From Nitrosomonadaceae bacterium (GTDB taxonomy: Bacteria; Pseudomonadota; Gammaproteobacteria; Burkholderiales; Nitrosomonadaceae): 64,000 nt of DNA. A program made the position numbers and the translations under genes. Of this stretch, positions 38,242 to 48,498 are shown piece after piece; position 1 is the first letter of the stretch; each line of letters starts with the position of its first letter. Below the pieces are notes generated by a model that was not told the DNA's origin, searched no databases, and saw nothing but the letters and a program-made list of their open reading frames with translations. Location: NCBI GenBank assembly GCA_002721545.1, contig PBKR01000011.1, positions 109,034 through 173,033 on the forward strand, in the 5' to 3' direction.

Positions 38242-40107
38242 TTGTTATTGGTATTTATCTATAATATGAATCGATATCCATTTTGGAAATATTCAATTAT
38301 TGTAGTTTCAGTTCTGCTCGGACTGATTTATACATTGCCTAATTTTTATGGTGAATCACCAGCAGTTCAGATTTCTCCTATGCGAGCTACTGAAAAGGCT
38401 AATAGCTCTTTGCTTGTTACAGTTGAGAAAATTCTAAAACAGAATAATATCTTAATAAGCGGAGTGTTATTTGAGCCAAGCGGTATCAAAGTACGCTTCT
38501 CAGATACTGATACTCAGCTAAAAGCAAAAGATTTATTACAAGCACAGTTAGGTAATAAATATATGGTTGCATTAAATCTTCTTTCAGATTCTCCTCAGTG
38601 GTTAACTGATATTAGTGCCCTACCTATGTATTTGGGGCTCGATTTACGTGGTGGCGTTCATTTCTTGTTGCAGGTTGATATGAAAGGTGCTCTTTCTAAA
38701 TCACTTGATCGTTTTAGTGCTGATATACGGGCTAGTTTAAGAGAGAAAAAAATTCGATATAAGAGAGTAAGTAAAGAAAACTCACAGATTATTGTAAAAT
38801 TCCGTGACTTAGAGTCACGGAATAAAGCAAGTGGTGAAATAAAGAATAATTATGATGATTTAAGTCTGCGTGAGCAAGATGTACAAGATGAGTTTCATCT
38901 TATAATAGCTTTAAAACAGACAGCGCTAAAGCGTATGCAGGATTCTGCTGTGCAACAGAATATTACTACACTCCGTAATCGTGTGAATGAGTTAGGTGTA
39001 GCTGAGCCTATCATCCAGCAGGCAGGGTCTGACCGTGTATTAGTGCAATTACCTGGCGTACAGGATACTGCAAAAGCTAAGGATATATTGGGACGAACAG
39101 CTACATTAGAACTACGCATGGTTGATGAGGAACAGGATGTAAGTATTGCATTGAGCGGACAGAATTATTCTGGCTCAGAACTTTATACTGAGCGTGGTGG
39201 CGGGCCGGTATTAATAAAAAAACAGGTCATGCTAACAGGAGATCGTATTAATGATGCTCAACCTGGCTTTGATAATAATAATCAACCGGCTGTACATTTA
39301 AATTTAGACAGTAATGGTGCTCGTATTTTTAAGCAATTGACTCGTGAAAATGTTGGCAAGCGTATGGCAATACTTCTTATTGAGAAGAGTCAAAAAGAAG
39401 TGATTACTGCTCCGGTAATACGTGAAGAAATACCAAGTGGGCGGGTACAAATTACAGGTAATATGACTATTTCGGAAGCAAGAGATATTTCATTACTTTT
39501 GCGCGCTGGCGCATTAGCAGCTCCAATGGATATTATTGAAGAGAGGACTGTGGGCCCTAGTTTAGGTGCAGAGAATATTGCTCGTGGTTTTAATTCTACT
39601 TTATGGGGTTTTGCAGCTATTGCTATTTTTATGACTGTATATTATTTGATATTTGGTTTTATTTCAGTAACTGCACTTGGTGTAAATTTATTACTACTTA
39701 TTGCTCTTCTTTCAATTTTGCAGGCCACTTTAACACTTCCTGGTATGGCAGCGATAGCACTTACTATAGGTATGGCTATCGATGCTAATGTGTTGATAAA
39801 TGAGCGCATTCGTGATGAATTACGAAATGGTATTTCTCCACAGGTAGCAATTAATGCTGGGTATGAGCGAGCATTTGGTACAATTTTGGATGCAAATATT
39901 ACAACTTTAATTGCCGGTATTGCATTATTTGCTTTTGGTTCAGGCCCAGTAAAAGGTTTTGCAGTAGTGCTATGTCTAGGAATTTTGACTTCAATGTTTA
40001 GTGCAATTATGGTTTCACGATCTTTGGTTAATCTATTGTATGGGCGACGCCAGAAATTAAAAATTGTTCCTATTGGACAAGTATGGAAGCCATCAAACAA
40101 TAAATAA
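38242..40107 (+). CDS. secD: Protein translocase subunit SecD
   Basis: MNRYPFWKY..., YLGLDLRGGVHFLLQVD; true start likely ATG 38266. Confidence 0.97.
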   Translation: MLLVFIYNMNRYPFWKYSIIVVSVLLGLIYTLPNFYGESPAVQISPMRATEKANSSLLVTVEKILKQNNILISGVLFEPSGIKVRFSDTDTQLKAKDLLQAQLGNKYMVALNLLSDSPQWLTDISALPMYLGLDLRGGVHFLLQVDMKGALSKSLDRFSADIRASLREKKIRYKRVSKENSQIIVKFRDLESRNKASGEIKNNYDDLSLREQDVQDEFHLIIALKQTALKRMQDSAVQQNITTLRNRVNELGVAEPIIQQAGSDRVLVQLPGVQDTAKAKDILGRTATLELRMVDEEQDVSIALSGQNYSGSELYTERGGGPVLIKKQVMLTGDRINDAQPGFDNNNQPAVHLNLDSNGARIFKQLTRENVGKRMAILLIEKSQKEVITAPVIREEIPSGRVQITGNMTISEARDISLLLRAGALAAPMDIIEERTVGPSLGAENIARGFNSTLWGFAAIAIFMTVYYLIFGFISVTALGVNLLLLIALLSILQATLTLPGMAAIALTIGMAIDANVLINERIRDELRNGISPQVAINAGYERAFGTILDANITTLIAGIALFAFGSGPVKGFAVVLCLGILTSMFSAIMVSRSLVNLLYGRRQKLKIVPIGQVWKPSNNK

Positions 40108-40168
40108 TAGTATGCGAATTGATTGATGGTAGTTACTTAATTTTGTAAGGATTTAATAAAGGTTCTAT

Positions 40169-41104
40169 ATGGAATTTTTTAGATTCAATCGTGATATTCC
40201 TTTTATGAGTTGGGGTAAATACACCACCGCTATTTCACTTTTAACTTTTATTGTGGCAGTGTTCTTTCTTATTACTAAGGGATTGAATTTAGGTGTAGAT
40301 TTTACTGGTGGAACGGTTATGGAAATTGGTTATAACCAGACTGCTGACCTGAATAAGGTGCGAAATACCCTCGCTAGGACCGGAATGCCAGATGCTAGTG
40401 TTCAGCATTTTGGAAATTCAAGTGATGTGCTAATACGCCTACCTACTAAGCTGGAAATATCTAGTGCTCAGCTATCAGAGATTGTTATGGAAGCATTACG
40501 TAAGGATGACAGTAAAGTAGAAATGCGTCGAGTAGAGTTTGTTGGTCCACAAGTAGGTGAAGAGTTAGTTGAGAATGGTGCGCTTGCTTTATTAGTAGTT
40601 TCTTTTGGAATTATTGCATACCTTGCTATTCGTTTTGAATGGAAATTTGGTGTTGCTGCCATTATTGCTAATCTGCATGATGTGGTTATCATTCTTGGAT
40701 TTTTTGCTTTTTTTCAGTGGGAATTTTCATTAACAGTTCTTGCTGCGGTATTAGCGATCCTGGGTTATTCAGTGAATGAATCAGTAGTAGTATTTGATCG
40801 TATACGTGAGAATTTTCATAAAATGCGTAAGGCTTCTGTAGCACAGGTTATTGATAATGCAATTACTCGTACTATGTCGCGCACTATTATTACTCATGGC
40901 TGTACTCAGATGGCAGTATGTTCTATGCTTTTTTTTGGCGGAGAGGCACTACATTATTTTGCTTTAGCGCTTACTATTGGAATTTGTTTCGGTATATATT
41001 CTGCGGTTCTAGTAGCAAGTCCTATAGTTATGCTATTAGGTGTTTCGCGTGAAGATCTTATTAGAATAGAAAAGAAAGAGACAAAAGAAGAGGCTGTACC
41101 TTAA
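40169..41104 (+). CDS. secF: Protein translocase subunit SecF
   Basis: GLNLGVDFTGGTVMEI; follows secD. Confidence 0.97.
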   Translation: MEFFRFNRDIPFMSWGKYTTAISLLTFIVAVFFLITKGLNLGVDFTGGTVMEIGYNQTADLNKVRNTLARTGMPDASVQHFGNSSDVLIRLPTKLEISSAQLSEIVMEALRKDDSKVEMRRVEFVGPQVGEELVENGALALLVVSFGIIAYLAIRFEWKFGVAAIIANLHDVVIILGFFAFFQWEFSLTVLAAVLAILGYSVNESVVVFDRIRENFHKMRKASVAQVIDNAITRTMSRTIITHGCTQMAVCSMLFFGGEALHYFALALTIGICFGIYSAVLVASPIVMLLGVSREDLIRIEKKETKEEAVP

Positions 41105-41142
41105 TTTTAGCCATTAATTCTTCACTTTTTTATTAGGATATT

Positions 41143-41793
41143 TTGGAATTTTTTACTAACTTTATCGATATTGTTCTACATCTAGATCGCCATCTTATTT
41201 GGTTGATTGAAAATTATGAGAACTGGATTTATCTGGTTTTATTTTTGGTTATTTTCTGTGAGACTGGGCTGGTTATAATGCCATTTCTACCAGGAGATTC
41301 TCTATTATTTGTTACAGGTGCACTTGCAGCAAATGGCATAATGGATGTGCAGTTCTTGGTAATACTTTTAATGCTTGCTGCTTTTGCTGGAGATAATACA
41401 AATTATTGGATTGGGCGTTATTTGGGCCCAAAAATTTTTTCACGAACTGATTCGCGTATATTAAATCGTAAATACCTAGATAAAACTAATTTATTTTATG
41501 AGAAGCATGGGGGTAAGACCATAATATTTGCGCGCTTCCTTCCCATTTTTCGTACTTTCGCGCCATTTGTTGCAGGTATTGGCCGTATGACTTATACGAC
41601 TTTTATTTTATTTAGTGCAATTGGTGGTTTATTTTGGATTAATTTTTTTGTTTTCGGTGGTTATTTTTTTGGTAATGTTCCTATAGTTAAAGAGAATCTT
41701 TCATTATTTATTTTTGGTATAATTTTTATTTCAATAATTCCAGGTATTTTACAATTTATTCAAGCCTGTCTTGAGAAAAATAGAAAGAATTAA
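41143..41793 (+). CDS. DedA-family membrane protein
   Basis: FCETGLVIMPFLPGDSLLFVTGALAA; FYEKHGGKTIIFARFLPIFRTFAPFVAGIGRM. Confidence 0.95.
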   Translation: MEFFTNFIDIVLHLDRHLIWLIENYENWIYLVLFLVIFCETGLVIMPFLPGDSLLFVTGALAANGIMDVQFLVILLMLAAFAGDNTNYWIGRYLGPKIFSRTDSRILNRKYLDKTNLFYEKHGGKTIIFARFLPIFRTFAPFVAGIGRMTYTTFILFSAIGGLFWINFFVFGGYFFGNVPIVKENLSLFIFGIIFISIIPGILQFIQACLEKNRKN

Positions 41794-41865
41794 AATTAAA
41801 TAAAGTTTAATATAGTTATTGGTAGTATAAAATATTTAAAACTTTTACATAAATTTATTCTTTCA

Positions 41866-42951
41866 TCAATTTTTAGCGCCCATATCGACAGCCAGTTTTC
41901 TTGATTGCTCTGCATTCTCTTTTGATTCTTCTAGGCCAAGCCATCCTTCTAGGTTACTAAGGGCAATATCAGTTAAGGCATGTATCCAATCATCACGCTC
42001 ATTAAGGCATGGAATGTAATGGAATTCTTTACCTCCAGCTTGAATGAATGTAGTTTTTCCTTCTATAGCTATTTCTTCTAACGTTTCAAGGCAATCAGAA
42101 ACAAAACCAGGACAAATTACATCAACTCTGCCTGTATTTTGCTTGCCAAGCTGTTCTAGTATCTCTGCTGTATATGGTCTCAACCATTCTGTTCGGCCAA
42201 AGCGTGATTGAAAGCAGATTTGAAATTTTTCTTTATCTAGATTAAGTGCTTCAACTAAGAGTCTGCCTGTTTTTTGGCACTCGCAGTGGTAAGGATCTCC
42301 CTTATCTAGGCTGAAGCGCGGTACCCCATGAAAACTTATGATCAATTTATCTGGTTCTCCATTTGTTAGCCAATAATCACGCACATTTTGTGCAAGAGCA
42401 TGAATATAAGCAGGATGGTCATGATAATGTTTTACTGTTCGAATAGCTGGGATATTTCTCATTTTTTTTAATTGATTAAATACACCATCAAGTGCTGCTC
42501 CAGTGCTGCTAGCTGCATATTGGGGGTAGAGTGGTAGTATTAGGATACGTTCACAATTTTTTTGTTTCATCCTTATGATAGCTTCTGAAATAGAGGGGTT
42601 TCCTATACTCATGGCATACTCTACCAATGGAGTTGGTGTTGTACGTTCCTTAATCAATTTTAGTAATAATTTTGCCTGTTTCTCAGTATGAACTTTTAAT
42701 GGTGAGCCTTCTTGTGTCCAGATTAAAGAGTATTTTTCCGCAGATTTTTTTGGGCGAATATTGAGGATAATAAAATTTAGTATTGTCCACCAGATCCATT
42801 TAGGTATTTCAATTACCCTTGAGTTACCTAGGAACTCTTTAAGATATGGTTTTAATGCTTTTGGGGTTGGTGCATCTGGAGTACCAAGATTAATTAGTAA
42901 GATACCAGTCTTACCAGAGGATCCATGCTGATAAATAGTTTCTGATGACAT
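41866..42951 (-). CDS. hemH: Ferrochelatase
   Basis: [50 protein letters not shown]. Confidence 0.97.
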   Translation of the reverse strand: MSSETIYQHGSSGKTGILLINLGTPDAPTPKALKPYLKEFLGNSRVIEIPKWIWWTILNFIILNIRPKKSAEKYSLIWTQEGSPLKVHTEKQAKLLLKLIKERTTPTPLVEYAMSIGNPSISEAIIRMKQKNCERILILPLYPQYAASSTGAALDGVFNQLKKMRNIPAIRTVKHYHDHPAYIHALAQNVRDYWLTNGEPDKLIISFHGVPRFSLDKGDPYHCECQKTGRLLVEALNLDKEKFQICFQSRFGRTEWLRPYTAEILEQLGKQNTGRVDVICPGFVSDCLETLEEIAIEGKTTFIQAGGKEFHYIPCLNERDDWIHALTDIALSNLEGWLGLEESKENAEQSRKLAVDMGAKN

Positions 42952-43053
42952 TGAATTTTCTTTTAATCACATTAAAAAGAATTTTACTGAATATATGGCA
43001 GTATAGGTAATCTACATTATCTGATTATATAGTGTTCAATTAATATTTTACAC

Positions 43054-43080
43054 GAGGTTTATAGGTTTTAGGTTTTAGGG
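43054..43080 (+). repeat. Short imperfect tandem repeat (TTTATAGG/TTTTAGG/TTTTAGGG)
   Basis: gaggtttataggttttaggttttaggg in the hemH-nadK intergenic. Confidence 0.5.
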
Positions 43081-43197
43081 CTAAGCAAAAAAGCTTAATT
43101 TTTTGAATTTTTTGTCACGTGATGCCCAATATGTTTTAATCATAAAAGTAGCACTATGAAAAATTAGTATTATGACAAGTTTATATTAAATTTTGCG

Positions 43198-44070
43198 ATG
43201 AATTCTTTATTTAAAACTATAGCTTTAATTGGTAAATATGATAATCCTGAGATTATGGCGCCGCTGCTTCGTCTGGGAAAATTTCTAGAAGATCGTAATC
43301 TTAACGTGGTACTGGACAGCCTGACAGCATCACATATTCCTGAGACAAAATATCCAATTCTAACTTTAGACGAAATAGGTTCGGAAGTGGATTTGGCAGT
43401 TGTTTTGGGTGGAGATGGAACCATGCTTAATATTGCGCGTAGATTAGCTCCTTTTGATGTGCCATTAGTTGGAATAAATCAGGGCCGGCTAGGATTCCTT
43501 ACAGACCTTTCAATTGAGACCATGCAGGATGACTTAGACTCCTTCTTTGATGGTAATTATGTTACTGAGAGGCGTATGTTACTTGCTGCTGAAGTGATAA
43601 GAGATAAAGATAGCCAGTTTAGCGCTTTAGCCTTCAATGATGTGGCTGTAAATAGGGGTAATGGTCGAGGTATGATTGAGTTTGAAGTGCATATCGATGG
43701 AGAATATGTATATTCTTTACGATCAGATGGATTAATAATAGCAACTCCTACAGGATCTACTGCATACGCTCTATCCTGTGGGGGGCCTATTTTACATCCT
43801 AGGCTTGATTTAATTGCATTAATACCTGTTAGTCCACATACATTAAGTAATCGACCTATCGTGGTTGGTCCTGAAGCTACAGTAGAGATTCTAATGCATC
43901 GATCTGAAGGCTCACGCATCCACTCGGATAGTCATTCTCATTTTGACTTAAATAAGAATGACAAAGTTGTAATTCGTCGTTCTCCTTATACCGTAAGTTT
44001 GTTACATTCTTCTAATCATAGTTACTATCGTATGTTACGAGAGAAGCTTGGATGGAGTGGTTTTTCCTAA
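43198..44070 (+). CDS. nadK: NAD kinase
   Basis: VVLGGDGTMLNIAR; INQGRLGFLTDL; TPTGSTAYALSCGGPI. Confidence 0.97.
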   Translation: MNSLFKTIALIGKYDNPEIMAPLLRLGKFLEDRNLNVVLDSLTASHIPETKYPILTLDEIGSEVDLAVVLGGDGTMLNIARRLAPFDVPLVGINQGRLGFLTDLSIETMQDDLDSFFDGNYVTERRMLLAAEVIRDKDSQFSALAFNDVAVNRGNGRGMIEFEVHIDGEYVYSLRSDGLIIATPTGSTAYALSCGGPILHPRLDLIALIPVSPHTLSNRPIVVGPEATVEILMHRSEGSRIHSDSHSHFDLNKNDKVVIRRSPYTVSLLHSSNHSYYRMLREKLGWSGFS

Positions 44071-44086
44071 AAGACTGCTTATTATT

Positions 44087-45769
44087 ATGCTAAGGCTTTT
44101 AAATATCAGAAATTTTGTCATTGTTGATCACATGGAGGTCGAGTTTGACAATGGGTTTACTGTCCTGACAGGAGAGACTGGTGCAGGCAAATCAATTTTG
44201 ATAGATGCGCTTTCGCTCGCATTAGGTGAGCGGAGTGATGCAGCTCAGGTGCGAAATGGTAGTAAATGTGCTGAGATAAGCGCAGAGTTTGATATAAGAA
44301 ATTATCCAGAATTACAGGAGTGGTTACAAGAAAATGATTTAGAAGGAAAGGAAGATGAAAGAAATGTATGTTTAGTGCGTCGTGTTATAGAAGCTGGTGG
44401 ACGCTCTCGTAGTTTTATTAATGGGTGTATGACTACCCTACAACAGCTTCGTATATTAGGTAGAAAATTAGTTGATATACATGGGCAGCATGAACATCAA
44501 TCATTATTACGTTCTGAAGAGCAACGAGATTTATTAGATGCTTTTGCTGGAAATTATAAACTTGCAAAAGATGTAGCTATAAGTTTTTATCATTGGCAAG
44601 ATTTAAAAGAACGTCGTATAGCTTGGGAAAAAAATACAGCCTCTTTTAAAGAAGAGAGAGAGGAGGTCGAGTTTAAAAGTCGTGAAATTTTAGCGTTGAA
44701 TTTTTCGCTTGATGAGTGGGAATCTCTTACAGATGATCATAGGCGTTTATCTCATTCCGCTAGTTTATTAGCGGCAGTTCATAAGTGTGTAGAAATTTTA
44801 TCTGAGAGAGATCATTCTTCTCTTTCTCAGATTAATTTGGCTATCTCGCACCTAAAAGGTTTGGTTCAATATGATAATGAGCTAAAAAATATATTTGATA
44901 TGCTAGATTCTGTACAGATTCAGTTACAGGAAGCAGTCTATGAATTGGAGCACTATAAACAAGGTCTTGAGCTTGACCCAAAATTACTGCAAGAAATGGA
45001 AGATAGATTATCAGTGGTCCATGCTATTTCCAGAAAGTATCGTATTACCCCAGATAAGCTACCTGATTTATTGGAAATACTTACTCAGAAATTAGATGAA
45101 CTGAATCAAATTGGTGACGGTAAAGAACTGATAAAGGAGGAAGAGATTGCTAAAGATATATATATGAATCTTGCAAAAGAATTAAGTGTAGTAAGAGATA
45201 GCGCATCTAAAATACTTGCTCAGAAAGTTACTGCTGCTATGCAAACTTTAGCGATGGAGGGTGGTAGATTTTTTGTTTCACATGTGCCTTTAGATGAAGG
45301 AAATGCGCATGGAATGGAGAAAATTCAGTTTAAAGTATCGACTCATAAAGGCATGTCATTGTATCCCTTAGCAAAAATTGTATCTGGTGGGGAATTATCA
45401 CGTATAAGTCTAGCTATACAGGTTGTGACAAGTAAAGTTGGTGTAGTACCAACATTGATATTTGATGAAATAGATGTTGGGATTGGTGGTAGGGTTGCAG
45501 AGATTGTTGGAGAACTTTTGAAAAAATTAGGTATAGAGCGCCAGGTGATGTGTGTTACACATTTAGCGCAAGTCGCATCTGCAGGTAATCAGCAATGGCA
45601 AGTTTCTAAATTTGGTGATCCTGATAATGGTAATAATATTTTGAGTCATGTTACTGTACTAAAGGATGAGGAAAGAGTAGAAGAGATTGCTCGTATGTTA
45701 GGTGGTGTAAAAATTACTGAGACTACTCGTAAACATGCAGCCGAGATGTTGCTAGGAAATAAGAGCTGA
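44087..45769 (+). CDS. recN: DNA repair protein RecN
   Basis: MLRLLNIRNFVIVDHMEVEFDNGFTVLTGETGAGKSILIDAL; LIFDEIDVGIGGRVAEIVG; internal ATG preferred over track start 44048. Confidence 0.97.
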   Translation: MLRLLNIRNFVIVDHMEVEFDNGFTVLTGETGAGKSILIDALSLALGERSDAAQVRNGSKCAEISAEFDIRNYPELQEWLQENDLEGKEDERNVCLVRRVIEAGGRSRSFINGCMTTLQQLRILGRKLVDIHGQHEHQSLLRSEEQRDLLDAFAGNYKLAKDVAISFYHWQDLKERRIAWEKNTASFKEEREEVEFKSREILALNFSLDEWESLTDDHRRLSHSASLLAAVHKCVEILSERDHSSLSQINLAISHLKGLVQYDNELKNIFDMLDSVQIQLQEAVYELEHYKQGLELDPKLLQEMEDRLSVVHAISRKYRITPDKLPDLLEILTQKLDELNQIGDGKELIKEEEIAKDIYMNLAKELSVVRDSASKILAQKVTAAMQTLAMEGGRFFVSHVPLDEGNAHGMEKIQFKVSTHKGMSLYPLAKIVSGGELSRISLAIQVVTSKVGVVPTLIFDEIDVGIGGRVAEIVGELLKKLGIERQVMCVTHLAQVASAGNQQWQVSKFGDPDNGNNILSHVTVLKDEERVEEIARMLGGVKITETTRKHAAEMLLGNKS

Positions 45770-45850
45770 AAGGTTATCTACATAGGCTCGATATTTAATT
45801 AGTTCTTTATAAATATCTCATCTCTAAAATTTATTAATTCTGGGTGGCTG

Positions 45851-46237
45851 ATGGGTGTATACGCGTTAATTGCAATAGGGGTGGGTGCGGCATTAGGAGC
45901 TTGGCTCAGGTGGGGGTTTAGTTTAATACTAAATTCAATTTTTCCAACCCTGCCTTTTGGTACTCTGGCTGCTAATCTGATTGGTTGTTATTTTATTGGT
46001 ATGGCTGCCGAGTATTTTGTGTACAACAATACAGTAACTGCTGAGACTCGGTTATTTATTATTACTGGATTTTTAGGTGGATTGACTACCTTTTCTACAT
46101 TTTCTGTTGAAACTGTTACGTTATTATTACGTGAGCAGTATAGTTGGGCTTTCACCATAATTTCTTCTCATGTTTTTGGGTCATTACTGATGACAATCTT
46201 GGGGATATTGACTATTAAATTATTTTTTCCGAATTAA
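45851..46237 (+). CDS. crcB: Fluoride channel CrcB/Fluc
   Basis: GAALGAWLRWGFSLILN...PFGTLAANLIGCYFIG...GFLGGLTTFSTFS. Confidence 0.95.
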   Translation: MGVYALIAIGVGAALGAWLRWGFSLILNSIFPTLPFGTLAANLIGCYFIGMAAEYFVYNNTVTAETRLFIITGFLGGLTTFSTFSVETVTLLLREQYSWAFTIISSHVFGSLLMTILGILTIKLFFPN

Positions 46238-46353
46238 TTTGTTATCAATTATAAAAGATTATTAAGTTATTGTATTTTAATATTAAATTTAATATATCTA
46301 ATTTTATTAGATATAAATACTAGTTATTATCATAGGTGTTTATATGTTTTACA

Positions 46354-46452
46354 TTAATCTTTTTTCTTATTTTTTTTTCGGGGTAAGGTCCACCATATAA
46401 TAATAAATGCCAATGTAATTGCTACGCCAATTTCCAATAGTATTACCCACAT
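46354..46452 (-). CDS. Tiny putative single-TM protein (32 aa), not in the ORF track
   Basis: MWVILLEIGVAITLAFIIIWWTLPRKKNKKKD: hydrophobic helix plus basic tail. Confidence 0.4.
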   Translation of the reverse strand: MWVILLEIGVAITLAFIIIWWTLPRKKNKKKD

Positions 46453-46502
46453 TTTTTAAGAATTCCTGTATATTTATAAAGCATAACTTTAACTAATATT
46501 CA

Positions 46503-47729
46503 ATGAAAAACCAATTAAGAATTTTTAGTGTCATACTAATTTTATTGCTTAATGCCTGCTCAACTGGGCCAAAAATTTCTTCTTCTGATCCAGATAAACC
46601 TATAGCACCTGTTATTCCGCCTCTTACTTCTGTACCTATTATACCTCCTTATGTTATTTCTCCAGATGTAGCGACTTTAAAGATTGCTAATTGGAGTGTA
46701 CTACCTGATTGGAAAAATGATGATATCCGTCCGGCATTAGAAACTTTCTTAAAGAGCTGTAGTGCTTTAAGAAATCAGAAATTATGGGTAAAAATTTGTA
46801 ATCGTGCAGTTTCCATGCAGCATAAAGATAATGCTGCATTACGTAAATTCTTTGAGCATAATTTTAAGCCTTATCAGGTAATAAATTCTAATGGTGATAA
46901 CAATGGTCTCATCACTGGTTATTATGAACCACTGTTAAAAGGCAGCCGTAAATTATCAAAGCGTTACCGTTTTCCTCTTTATACTGTGCCTAAAGATTTG
47001 CTTATTGTAGACTTGGGCAAGTTATATCCACAGCTAAAGAGTGCACGGATTAGAGGTCGATTGGAAGGACAAAGAATAGTCCCTTATTATAGTCGTGCAG
47101 AGATAGAAGCTGACCCGTCTCCTTTAAAGGGATATGAATTGTTGTGGGTTGATGATGCTGTCGAGCTATTTTTTCTACAAATTCAGGGATCAGGTCGGAT
47201 AGAAACTGATAGTGGTGAGATTGTGCGGGTGGGATATCATAATCAAAATGGCTATTCTTATAAGTCAATTGGAAAATTACTAGTTAAACGTGGGGAATTA
47301 CCCCTTAATAAGGCTTCTATGGCAGGGATTAAAGAATGGGGCTTAAAGAATCCTGGGAAATTAAAAGAATTATTACATCAAAACCCAAGCTACGTTTTTT
47401 TCCGTGAATTACCTACTAATGTATTTGGCCCTATTGGAGCACTTGGGGTTCCTTTAACCGCAGGAAGAAGCCTTGCTATTGATCCCCGCGCAATTCCCCA
47501 AGGTGCACCAGTATTTCTCTCAACTACATGGCCTAATAGCAGTAAGAAGCTTAATCGGTTAATGGTGGCACAAGATACAGGAGGTGCTATTAAAGGCGGT
47601 GTTCGTGGAGATTTCTTCTGGGGATTCGGTAAAGACGCTGCAAAGAAAGCTGGGAGTATGAGGCAAATTGGGAAGATGTGGGTACTTATGCCAAATGATT
47701 ATGTACCAAGAATTAGATATAATAAATGA
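46503..47729 (+). CDS. mltA: Membrane-bound lytic murein transglycosylase A
   Basis: Lipobox LLNACS; LITGYYEPLLKGSR; AQDTGGAIKGGVRGDFFWGFG. Confidence 0.95.
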   Translation: MKNQLRIFSVILILLLNACSTGPKISSSDPDKPIAPVIPPLTSVPIIPPYVISPDVATLKIANWSVLPDWKNDDIRPALETFLKSCSALRNQKLWVKICNRAVSMQHKDNAALRKFFEHNFKPYQVINSNGDNNGLITGYYEPLLKGSRKLSKRYRFPLYTVPKDLLIVDLGKLYPQLKSARIRGRLEGQRIVPYYSRAEIEADPSPLKGYELLWVDDAVELFFLQIQGSGRIETDSGEIVRVGYHNQNGYSYKSIGKLLVKRGELPLNKASMAGIKEWGLKNPGKLKELLHQNPSYVFFRELPTNVFGPIGALGVPLTAGRSLAIDPRAIPQGAPVFLSTTWPNSSKKLNRLMVAQDTGGAIKGGVRGDFFWGFGKDAAKKAGSMRQIGKMWVLMPNDYVPRIRYNK

Positions 47730-47732
47730 TAG

Positions 47733-48452
47733 TTATTGGATAGATTTATCTAATTCTTGTTCAATCATTTCTGTAGATATCATGCCTGGTACAACCGTAC
47801 CATTAGCAAAAATTATTGTTGGGGTACTATTAAATCCATAGCTTTTACCAGTTTCAAGGACAGCATCAATTGGTGTGCTACAGTTTTTTCCAGTAGGGGT
47901 TTTACCATTTAGCATAAACCCTCTCCAAGATTCTAGTTTGTCATCTGAGCACCAAATTGCCTTAGAAATTTCTTTGGATCCTTCTAGTATTGGGTAAAGT
48001 AATGTGTAGATGGTAACATCGTTCACATGAGCCAGTTCTTTTTCTAGACGCTTGCAATAGCCACAATTAGGATCAGAAAAAATAATAATTGTACGCTTAC
48101 CATTACCTTTAATTTCTTTAATTGCGTATTCTAGCGGAAGAGAGTCAAGATTTACTTGCCGTGACTCATTTATTTCTTGTAAGCGTTCTGTAGTAATATT
48201 TTTTTGGGTTTTTAGATTAAACAGATGGCCAGAGAAAAAATAAATTACTTTTTCATCGACATAAAAAAGTTGATTGTCAATTGTAATCTCATATAGTTGT
48301 AGGGAAGGTATTTTTTTTAAGACTTTAATCTCTTTAGTGGGGAAATAAATATCAAGAGATTTTTTTACTGATGTTATATCTGCATATGCTATGCTGGAAT
48401 ATATATATATTAGAAAGGAGAAAAGAAATAATTTATTTCGATTAATGTGCAT
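47733..48452 (-). CDS. dsbC: Thiol:disulfide interchange protein DsbC-like
   Basis: FSDPNCGYCKRLEKEL (CxxC), SKAIWCSDDK, GFNSTPTIIFANG. Confidence 0.93.
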   Translation of the reverse strand: MHINRNKLFLFSFLIYIYSSIAYADITSVKKSLDIYFPTKEIKVLKKIPSLQLYEITIDNQLFYVDEKVIYFFSGHLFNLKTQKNITTERLQEINESRQVNLDSLPLEYAIKEIKGNGKRTIIIFSDPNCGYCKRLEKELAHVNDVTIYTLLYPILEGSKEISKAIWCSDDKLESWRGFMLNGKTPTGKNCSTPIDAVLETGKSYGFNSTPTIIFANGTVVPGMISTEMIEQELDKSIQ

Positions 48453-48498
48453 TTGGATTTTGAAAACGTTATTAATGAATATTAATTATTTTGATGCT

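Noticed and set aside
39642-40100. 152-aa minus-strand ORF
   Set aside because: Antisense shadow of secD.
43557-43919. 120-aa minus-strand ORF
   Set aside because: Antisense shadow of nadK.
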